A DNA stretch of 43,072 nucleotides from Oceanospirillales bacterium. Its GTDB lineage: Bacteria > Pseudomonadota > Gammaproteobacteria > Xanthomonadales > SZUA-38. Below, piece by piece: positions 30,531 to 38,444 of the stretch; within the stretch, counting starts at the first letter, position 1; every line of letters begins with the position of its first letter. The notes under the pieces are model-generated. The model was not told the origin of the DNA. It saw only the letters and a program-made list of their open reading frames with translations, and did no database searches. The stretch spans positions 1 through 43,072 of the forward strand of contig QIKT01000168.1 of assembly GCA_003233095.1 (NCBI GenBank), read 5' to 3'. Position numbers and translations under genes: made by a program.

Positions 30531-30554
30531 TTACACAGAATTTGGGACATCCTC
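30531..30554 (-). mobile_element. Possible solo end of an IS256-like element
   Basis: ttacacagaatttgggacatcctc resembles IS256-family terminal repeats from memory; adjacent to the EAL truncation. Confidence 0.35.
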
Positions 30555-30828
30555 GAAATGGTCGGCCAGAGCGATGCCTGGCCTCGGCGGCCTGACATGC
30601 TGCTCGCCTTTGTTGAGTGGCTCAAGTAAACCTTGCTCCTTCACGGAACACAGGCCAAACTCACCCACGGACGCATCACGAAGGTGACCCGTCCAACCCC
30701 ATCTATCCCGCTTGCTTCGGTACACCTTCAGCTTGGCAAACTCTGCGAAACAATCCACTCAATCGATTGAATAGACGCCAATATCTCATCTTTGTGATAC
30801 TGTACATCTATTATCACCGCCGCAACAG

Positions 30829-31191
30829 GTGCCTTCTTTGTTCGCCAGACTGATTTTGATCACTGTGTTTGCCCTGTCGGTATCACTCCAGATTGCTGGT
30901 CAGTCCTGTGTCATGTGCTCCGACAGCACCACAGGTAGCGACGAGACTTTGATGGTTGACCCACACGCGCATCATCAGTTGGCGGCCCAGCTGGAGATTG
31001 CCGCTGAGTCAATCACTGACTGCTGCTTCAGCTCGAATGGCTGCGATCTTGGACTCTCGATCTTTGTCATTGAATCAGCCACTGGCTTGTCATCTCACGG
31101 ACTGAACGTCGATCATGGTCCAAAAGCTGCCATCAGCCAGATGGACAGCCGTGCCGACGCGCCCTTGCTCCGACCCCCCATTTATTCCTGA
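30829..31191 (+). CDS. Small secreted Cys/His-containing protein upstream of metal efflux genes
   Basis: 120 aa; signal-like N-terminus then SCVMCSD...DPHAHHQ...DCCFSSNGCD. Confidence 0.55.
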   Translation: MPSLFARLILITVFALSVSLQIAGQSCVMCSDSTTGSDETLMVDPHAHHQLAAQLEIAAESITDCCFSSNGCDLGLSIFVIESATGLSSHGLNVDHGPKAAISQMDSRADAPLLRPPIYS

Positions 31192-31299
31192 CCCGTTCTG
31201 CTGATGGTTTCAGCCCAGTATGACTGGGGCCTGCGCCATCTCATTCATCTCAAACACGGTTTGAAAATTCTGGCGTATGCCAGAGTCAGGAGCACGATC

Positions 31300-32676
31300 A
31301 TGACTCGAATGAATCACCCTCGTCGGCCACTCAGTTGTCGGCAAATTATCCTATGGTTTGTCACCGCGATCATGGGCCTCTGGTCGACACTGGGCATGAC
31401 CTCCAATCAGCTGTCGCTGGCGGAAGCCATTCAGCAGGCAATTCGGTTGGACCCTGTTCTTTTGATGACGCAATGGGATCAGACCGCACTGGAATCTGAG
31501 GCCGATGCTGCAGGTCAATGGCAGGATCCGGCCTTGTTACTGGAGATGGCCAATCTTCCTCGCGATACCTTTGACCTGGATCAAGAGCCCATGACTCAGA
31601 TCCGAGTCGGCCTGATGCAGACGCTGCCAAGAGGACAGTCGCTGCCACTTCGCCGACAGGCGCTGATGCAACAAGCCACAGCTGAGCAATGGCGAGGTCA
31701 ACTGAGGCGCGCAGACATCAGACGCGCGGTGACGCTGGAATGGCTCGATGCCTGGCAAGCGGGTCAGAGTCTGCGCCTGATCAACTCCGATCGAGAACTG
31801 TTTCAATATCTGGTTGAGGTCGTGACTGCGCAGTACTCAAGCTCACTGGCCGATGCCCGACAGCAGGATCTGATTCGTGCCGAGCTGGAACTGATCAGGC
31901 TCGATGATCGACTGACTGACCTGGCTATGCAACAGCAACGTGCTCTGGCCCGGTTGAGCGCACGTGTGTGGGATTCAGCTCAGTCAGTCAGCCACATCGA
32001 GCTGGCTGACAGAGACGATGAGAAGCATCTTGAGGCCGCGCTCAACGCATTGCCAGACGGGTTTCTCAACAGTGATGGCATTGATGAAGCGATTCTGGCT
32101 GAGTGGCTGATGGATCATCCGGCCCTCAATGTACTCGACCAGAGCATCGCAATCAGGGAAACCGAGGTCGACCTGGTTCGACAGCAATATCGACCGCAGT
32201 GGACGCTTCGAGCGACCTATGGATATCGGGAAGACGATCGAAACGGTCTGGACAGGCCCGACTTTCTCAGCGTTGGCGCCACCCTGGACTTGCCACTGTT
32301 TCCATCACGCCGTCAGGATCGGCGCCGTGATGCGGCACAGGCGCGTTTGGGCTCGAGTGAAACGCGTCGCTGGCAACAACTCAGGACAATGTTGGGTGAG
32401 CTGAGCGCGCACAGAGAACATCTGAAGGGCTTGATGTCCAGACGGGCCCTGTATCAGCAAAGACTGTTGACCGAAATCGAGCAGCAGGCCAGTGCATCGC
32501 TGAATGCTTATACCCACGATGATGGGGATTTTTCTGAAGTAGTTCGCGCTCGAATCGATGCCCTCAATGCGGGGATTGACGCCTTGAATATTGACGCCAG
32601 TATTCTCAAGTCTCTGGCACAGATTGCCTACTTCCTGCCTGCAGTGATGGCTACAGAATCGGTAGAAGGCTCATGA
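31300..32676 (+). CDS. cusC: TolC/CusC-family outer membrane efflux protein
   Basis: LSLAEAIQQAIRLDPVLLMTQWDQTALESEADAAGQWQDPALLLEMANLP...LRATYGYRED; the ORF is open from 31204. Confidence 0.82.
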   Translation: MTRMNHPRRPLSCRQIILWFVTAIMGLWSTLGMTSNQLSLAEAIQQAIRLDPVLLMTQWDQTALESEADAAGQWQDPALLLEMANLPRDTFDLDQEPMTQIRVGLMQTLPRGQSLPLRRQALMQQATAEQWRGQLRRADIRRAVTLEWLDAWQAGQSLRLINSDRELFQYLVEVVTAQYSSSLADARQQDLIRAELELIRLDDRLTDLAMQQQRALARLSARVWDSAQSVSHIELADRDDEKHLEAALNALPDGFLNSDGIDEAILAEWLMDHPALNVLDQSIAIRETEVDLVRQQYRPQWTLRATYGYREDDRNGLDRPDFLSVGATLDLPLFPSRRQDRRRDAAQARLGSSETRRWQQLRTMLGELSAHREHLKGLMSRRALYQQRLLTEIEQQASASLNAYTHDDGDFSEVVRARIDALNAGIDALNIDASILKSLAQIAYFLPAVMATESVEGS

Positions 32677-34175
32677 ATCGCACATCACAGGTTTTGCTGT
32701 CAGGAGTGTGCGGGTTGGTGGCAGGCTGTCTGCTTGTTTTCCACTTCTATGACCCGCTGGGTTCTGCCTCACAGTCGAATGTCACCGAAGAACCACAACC
32801 GCTGTACTGGGTGGCTCCGATGGATAGCAAGTTCAGGCGTGATACACCAGGCAAATCACCGATGGGCATGGATCTGGTGCCGGTGTTTGCAAGCGACAGA
32901 GGGAACAATGAGCAGGGCGTCGTGAGCTTGAGTTCCGGAATGATCAATACTTTGGGTGTGAGAACCTCGCCCGCAGAACGCCGTTCGCTGGAACAGACCA
33001 TACACGCCTACGGGACGATCATGATGGCGGACGATCAGATGGTGCATATCCATCCTCGAGTGTCCGGCTGGATCGATCAATTGATGGTTAATACCGATGG
33101 CGAACAGGTCAGCGCCGACCAGGCGTTGTATAGCTTGTACTCGCCTGAACTGGTCAATGCCCAGCAGGAACTGCTGCTGGCACTGGGGCGCGACAATCAG
33201 GCCTTGCTCAGTGCCGCCAGGGATCGTCTGCGTGCGTTGAATATCTCCGACAGTTTGATTCGTCAGATCGAACTGGATCGAACGGTTCGCCAGAACATCA
33301 CATTCCGATCGCCGCAGGCCGGTGTGATCGGCGGCCTGTCAATTCGACAGGGGTTCTATGTTCAGCCAGGCACAACCCTGATGTCGATAGGCTCGCTGGA
33401 ATCGGTCTGGGTTGATCTGGAACTGTTCGAGCGGCAGTTGCCGTTTCTGACCGAAGGCATGCAAGCCGACATGTCGCTCGATTATCTGCCGGGACAGACC
33501 TGGAAGGGCGATCTGATCTTTGTCGATCCAATGCTCAACATGCCGATGCGGACCGTCACAGCCAGGCTTCGAGTCGATAATCCTGACCGTCTGTTGAAAC
33601 CGGGCATGTTTGCTTCGGTATCCCTCACCGCTCCTTCGTCCGAGCCGGCTCTGATCGTGCCTATTGAGGCGGTGATACGGACAGGTCAGTCGGATCGGGT
33701 CGTGCTGGCGCTGGGTGAGGGGCGTTTTCAGTCTGTGTCGGTTCGTCTTGGGCGCCGCTCCAGTACCGAGATCGAAATCCTCGCTGGTCTGGAGGCTGGA
33801 TCACGGGTCGTGACCTCGGCCCAGTTTCTGCTGGACTCCGAATCGGCCAGTGAACAGGCACTGGACCGACTGAGTGCGATGCAGCCTTCCAGAACGACTC
33901 AGCCAAGCCTGCCGAGTGCGATGGTCGAGGGCCTGATTGTGTCGGTCGATTCGAGTCAGCGACAGCTGGTGATAGATCGTGGCCCTGTCGTCAAATGGAA
34001 CAGACCTTCGGCAACCGTCGAATTCAGCATGGCACCCGCTCTCAATCCGTCGGAATGGATGGCGGGTGACCAAGTTCAGTTCGTCTTCGTCATCGATCAG
34101 GGTGAGTTCAGGATCGAATTCATCGAGGCCATTGAAGCGGCGCAGGATGTGAGGGGAGGCTTGTCCAGTGATTGA
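32673..34175 (+). CDS. cusB: CusB/CzcB-type RND periplasmic adaptor with heavy-metal-binding N-terminal motif
   Basis: YWVAPMDSKFRRDTPGKSPMGMDLVPVF; FRSPQAGVIGGLSIRQGFYVQPGTTLMSIGSLESVWVDLELFERQL. Confidence 0.9.
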   Translation: MNRTSQVLLSGVCGLVAGCLLVFHFYDPLGSASQSNVTEEPQPLYWVAPMDSKFRRDTPGKSPMGMDLVPVFASDRGNNEQGVVSLSSGMINTLGVRTSPAERRSLEQTIHAYGTIMMADDQMVHIHPRVSGWIDQLMVNTDGEQVSADQALYSLYSPELVNAQQELLLALGRDNQALLSAARDRLRALNISDSLIRQIELDRTVRQNITFRSPQAGVIGGLSIRQGFYVQPGTTLMSIGSLESVWVDLELFERQLPFLTEGMQADMSLDYLPGQTWKGDLIFVDPMLNMPMRTVTARLRVDNPDRLLKPGMFASVSLTAPSSEPALIVPIEAVIRTGQSDRVVLALGEGRFQSVSVRLGRRSSTEIEILAGLEAGSRVVTSAQFLLDSESASEQALDRLSAMQPSRTTQPSLPSAMVEGLIVSVDSSQRQLVIDRGPVVKWNRPSATVEFSMAPALNPSEWMAGDQVQFVFVIDQGEFRIEFIEAIEAAQDVRGGLSSD

Positions 34176-37100
34176 GCGCCTGATTGTCTGGTCGTTGCAC
34201 AATCGTCTGTTCGTTCTGATCGCTGCGCTGGGATTGGCTATCGGCGGCATGACGGCTGTCCTGCGAACCCCGGTGGATGCCATTCCCGATCTGTCCGATG
34301 TGCAGGTCATCGTCAAGACGTCCTATCCTGGTCAGGCACCTCAGGTCGTTCAGGATCAGGTGACCTATCCGCTGACCACAGCACTTCTGGCGGTCCCCGG
34401 TGCAGTGACCGTGCGTGGCTTCTCGTTTTTCGGTGACTCCTACGTCTATGTCATCTTCGATGATGATACCGATCTGTACTGGGCCCGCTCCAGAGTGCTG
34501 GAATATTTGAGCCAGGTGGCGCCGCAGCTGCCCGAACAGGCCCGACCGCAGTTGGGCCCCGATGCCACTGGGGTGGGCTGGGTCTATCTGTATGCCCTGG
34601 TCGATCGGACCGGCGCACATGACCTGGCGCAATTGCGCAGTCTTCAGGACTGGTTTCTCAAATTCGAACTGCAAGCAGTGCCCGGCGTGTCCGAAGTGGC
34701 GACGGTTGGAGGCATGGTTCGTCAGTATCAGATCACAGTGGATCCCGATCGATTGCGTGCCTACGGCATTACCCTGAGCCATCTGCAGCAGTCCATCCGC
34801 CGGGCCAATCAGGAGATTGGTGCTTCGGTGATCGAGATGGCCGAAGCGGAGTACATGATTCGCGCCACCGGATATATCGACAGCCTCGAGGATCTCAAAC
34901 TCGTGCCATTGGGCACCAATGAACAGGGCATTGCCCTGTTACTGGACGATGTGGCCGAGATTACCTTCGGCCCACAGATGCGCCGTGGTGTGGCCGAGTT
35001 GAATGGCGAGGGCGAAACGGTAGGCGGCATCGTGGTGATGCGCTCGGGTGCCAACGCACTAGCGACGATCGAAGCCGTCAAACAGCGTCTGGCCGAGTTG
35101 TCCAAAGGTCTGCCGGACGGTGTCGAGCTAGTGACCGTCTATGACCGCTCCACGTTGATCAACAATGCGGTCAGTAACTTGATGCAGAAGCTTGTCGAGG
35201 AGTTTCTGATTGTCATTCTGGTGTGCATGCTGTTCCTGTTTCATATTCGGTCGTCTCTGGTCGCACTGATCAGCCTGCCCGTCGGTATTCTCACAGCGTT
35301 TGGCATCATGCATCTGCAGGGTATCAATGCCAATATTATGTCCCTGGGCGGAATCGCGATTGCCATCGGGGCCATGGTCGATGGGGCTATCGTCATGGTG
35401 GAGAATCTGCACAAGCACATCGAACGCACGCCGCTGACAGACGACAATCGATGGCAGGTGGTCAGTCGCGCCGCGATCGAAGTTGGACCGGCGTTGTTCT
35501 TCAGTCTGATGATCATCACCATCAGCTTTCTACCGGTATTTGCCCTCGAAGCCCAGGAGGGGAGGTTGTTTTCACCGTTAGCCTTCACCAAGACCTGGTC
35601 GATGGCTGCTGCGGCCGTGCTGGCGGTTACCCTGGTCCCGGTGTTGATGGGCTTGTGTGTTCGTGGTCGAGTTCGCGACGAGAAGGCCAACCCCATCAAT
35701 CGCGTGCTACTGGCAGTCTACCGTCCTATCCTGACGGCTGTCCTGCACTGGCCGCGATTGACGGTTGCAGCTGCTGTGCTGCTGTGCGCAGTCAGCCTTT
35801 GGCCGGCCAGTCAGCTCGGCAGTGAATTCATGCCACCGCTGGATGAAGGCGACCTGATGTACATGCCTACCAGCCATCCCGGGCTGTCCATTGGAAAGGC
35901 ACGCGAGTTGCTCCAGCAAACGGATCGGTTGATCATGACGGTGCCTGAAGTCATGACGGTTTTCGGCAAGGCAGGTCGAGCCGAGACGGCCACCGATCCG
36001 GCGCCATTGACCATGATCGAGACCTTCATTCAACTCAAGCCCAGAGACCAGTGGCGGCCAGGGGTCACGCCCGAATCCTTGCGACAGGAGCTGGACCAAC
36101 TGGTACAGATCCCCGGCCTCAGTAATGCCTGGGTGATGCCGATCAAGACGCGGATTGACATGTTGGCAACCGGCATTCGAACCCCGGTTGGGATCAAGAT
36201 TGCCGGTCCGGATCTGAGCGAAATTCAGCGTATAGGCGAATCTCTTGAACGGGTCATCGGCACACTGCCGGGAACCAGCTCGGTGTACGCCGAACGGGTG
36301 GCGGGTGGTCGTTATCTGACCATCGATATTGATCGACTTGCCGCAGCTCGACATGGCTTGAACATCGCTGATATCCAACAGGTGATCGCCACGGCCATTG
36401 GCGGCGTCAATGTGACCGAGACCGTCGAGGGTATCGAACGCTACCCGGTCAACCTTCGCTATCCGGAGTCACTGAGAAACACACCAGAGCAGATTGCGCT
36501 GCTTCCGGTGGTCACGGCACAGGGACATCACATTCCACTGGGTGATCTGGCACGAATTGCCATTGAAGATGGGCCGCCTGGCATCAAGAGCGAAAATGCC
36601 AGAATCAATGGTTGGGTGTTTATAGATATCGACGGTGTGGATCTGGGTCAGTATGTGGCTCTGGCCCGCCAGGCCGTGGCCGAACAGATTGATCTTCCAC
36701 CGGGCTATTCGATTCGCTGGTCAGGGCAGTATGAATACATGCTGCGGGTCAATGATCGGCTCAGTGTCCTGATTCCGCTGACGCTGCTCATCATCGCCTT
36801 GCTGCTGTACCTGAACTTCAGGCGAATGACCGAAGTCCTGTTGTTGCTCGGGACTCTGCCTTTTGCCGTGATTGGCAGCATCTGGTTGCTATGGGCAGAG
36901 GGCTATTTCCTGTCGATTGCAGTCGGCGTCGGCTTCATTGCACTGGCTGGACTGGCCGTTGAGACCGGTGTGATCATGCTGTTGTATCTGAATCAGGCCA
37001 TCGCACCCACGTCTGACCATCCTCAGGCAGACATGACCGCAGACACATTGCGTGATCGAATCATCACGGGCGCATCGCGACGAGTCAGACCGCTGGTCAT

Positions 37101-37305
37101 GACGGCCGCGACCGTCATCGTGGGCTTGTTGCCCATTCTGTATGGCACCGGAACGGGGTCAGAGGTGATGAGCCGGATTGCTGCGCCGATGGTCGGTGGC
37201 ATGCTCAGTACGCTGGTGTTGACCTTGCTGGTCTTGCCTGCGGTGTATTACCTGAATGCCTGTCGGTCGGTTCGAAAGACTAGCAGCCTGTCGGACTTGA
37301 GGTGA
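34168..37305 (+). CDS. cusA: CusA/CzcA-family heavy-metal RND efflux pump
   Basis: 1045 aa; TPVDAIPDLSDVQVIVKTSYPGQAPQVVQDQVTYPLTTALLAVPGAVTVRGFSFFGDSYVYVIFDD; IAIGAMVDGAIVMVENLHKH. C-terminus encoded by repeat C2. Confidence 0.95.
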   Translation: MIERLIVWSLHNRLFVLIAALGLAIGGMTAVLRTPVDAIPDLSDVQVIVKTSYPGQAPQVVQDQVTYPLTTALLAVPGAVTVRGFSFFGDSYVYVIFDDDTDLYWARSRVLEYLSQVAPQLPEQARPQLGPDATGVGWVYLYALVDRTGAHDLAQLRSLQDWFLKFELQAVPGVSEVATVGGMVRQYQITVDPDRLRAYGITLSHLQQSIRRANQEIGASVIEMAEAEYMIRATGYIDSLEDLKLVPLGTNEQGIALLLDDVAEITFGPQMRRGVAELNGEGETVGGIVVMRSGANALATIEAVKQRLAELSKGLPDGVELVTVYDRSTLINNAVSNLMQKLVEEFLIVILVCMLFLFHIRSSLVALISLPVGILTAFGIMHLQGINANIMSLGGIAIAIGAMVDGAIVMVENLHKHIERTPLTDDNRWQVVSRAAIEVGPALFFSLMIITISFLPVFALEAQEGRLFSPLAFTKTWSMAAAAVLAVTLVPVLMGLCVRGRVRDEKANPINRVLLAVYRPILTAVLHWPRLTVAAAVLLCAVSLWPASQLGSEFMPPLDEGDLMYMPTSHPGLSIGKARELLQQTDRLIMTVPEVMTVFGKAGRAETATDPAPLTMIETFIQLKPRDQWRPGVTPESLRQELDQLVQIPGLSNAWVMPIKTRIDMLATGIRTPVGIKIAGPDLSEIQRIGESLERVIGTLPGTSSVYAERVAGGRYLTIDIDRLAAARHGLNIADIQQVIATAIGGVNVTETVEGIERYPVNLRYPESLRNTPEQIALLPVVTAQGHHIPLGDLARIAIEDGPPGIKSENARINGWVFIDIDGVDLGQYVALARQAVAEQIDLPPGYSIRWSGQYEYMLRVNDRLSVLIPLTLLIIALLLYLNFRRMTEVLLLLGTLPFAVIGSIWLLWAEGYFLSIAVGVGFIALAGLAVETGVIMLLYLNQAIAPTSDHPQADMTADTLRDRIITGASRRVRPLVMTAATVIVGLLPILYGTGTGSEVMSRIAAPMVGGMLSTLVLTLLVLPAVYYLNACRSVRKTSSLSDLR

Positions 37306-37441
37306 CCTACAGCGAAAAACCCGAGTGTGGCCAGATGTCCCGATCTTGTTCGTTAGTCGCGGTGCTATTCGCCTCAAAAGATCGGAAAATCTGACTCGAA
37401 TCGATTGTTCCTCGTGACGACCCGTTAAGTTCGACAGGCTG
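37284..37441. repeat. Family C MITE-like element, copy C2 (158 bp)
   Basis: cagcctgtcggactt...aagttcgacaggctg inverted ends (14/15); flanked by CTAG and CCAG; shares internal sequence with C1. Confidence 0.82.
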
Positions 37442-37445
37442 CCAG

Positions 37446-37607
37446 GGAGCCTCTGAACAAGTCGTGATCGATTGTCTTGAGCGTCAAATCCGTCCACTCA
37501 TGCGTTGCATGAGCTGAGCCATAGCACCACTATGACTCAGTCCATGCGCCTTGATTGGGCCCATTTCCATCTCAATCCAATCCGACCAGACTTGCTCAGA
37601 AGCTTCC
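37446..37607 (+). repeat. Family A MITE-like element, copy A5 (162 bp)
   Basis: ggagcctctgaacaagtcgtgatcgattgtcttgagcgtcaaatccgtccactc...gacttgctcagaagcttcc; flanks CCAG/CTGG; central hairpin. Confidence 0.9.
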
Positions 37608-37709
37608 CTGGCTGATTGATCTGATTGAGGTCAGGTTCAGATCTTGTCAGGGTTTGTCAGTAGTACCCACTGCTTGTGGTTATGTAGATACCAGTTTATA
37701 TTTGACCAT

Positions 37710-38444
37710 ATGACTAAAACAGCAAAATCAGTCAAACGGTCAAAAGCAAGCCATGACAAAGCAAAAGACATGCATCATGTGCAACGAGAACAACGTGTGC
37801 TGGATGCGGCATCGTCGTTGATCTGTCGTCTTGGATACGACAAGACAACCATGGATGACATTTCACGCGAAGCGGGTGTGAGCAAGGGAGCGGTGTATCT
37901 TCATGTGCCCAGCAAGGAGGCGTTGTTAGAAACCCTGCTGATGCGCGAGATGCATCGTTATGCCTCTCAGTGGATTGCTGTGGTCCAGAGTGAACCGGAC
38001 GGCGGCACGATGGGCGGAATGTTTCGTGCCATGTTGCTGGCGCTGGCGGACCACCCCTTCATGAGTGCCATGCTGCGGGAAGACTCACAAATACTCGGTT
38101 CATATCTGCGCAAGCCCGACAATCTGCTCAGAAAGCAGGGTGGGCGCAATACCCGGGCGATATTGATCGAGCAAATGCAGCAGGCAGGTGCGGTGCGAGA
38201 GGACATCGACCCGATCATCGCCGCGCATATTCTGAAAATGCTGTCCTATGGCCTGATCTCGATGGGCCAGATCATGTCAGAGGATCAGATTCCCGAACTG
38301 GGTCCACTCGTCGATGCGATCGCCAGCATGCTCGACAGCTGGATGACGCCGTTGCTGGGCTTTGATTCGGAGGCAGGCAAGACTCTGGTTCGTCAGATGG
38401 TGGAAGCGGCTCAAACCTCCGACAAACCGGAGCAAAGCGAATGA
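37710..38444 (+). CDS. TetR/AcrR family transcriptional regulator
   Basis: RVLDAASSLICRLGYDKTTMDDISREAGVSKGAVYLHVPSKEALLETLL HTH motif; overlaps the next CDS by ATGA. Confidence 0.93.
   Translation: MTKTAKSVKRSKASHDKAKDMHHVQREQRVLDAASSLICRLGYDKTTMDDISREAGVSKGAVYLHVPSKEALLETLLMREMHRYASQWIAVVQSEPDGGTMGGMFRAMLLALADHPFMSAMLREDSQILGSYLRKPDNLLRKQGGRNTRAILIEQMQQAGAVREDIDPIIAAHILKMLSYGLISMGQIMSEDQIPELGPLVDAIASMLDSWMTPLLGFDSEAGKTLVRQMVEAAQTSDKPEQSE

Noticed and set aside
31300-37305. CusCBA cluster as a novel system
   Set aside because: Standard heavy-metal RND efflux operon; only the repeat-derived cusA tail is unusual.
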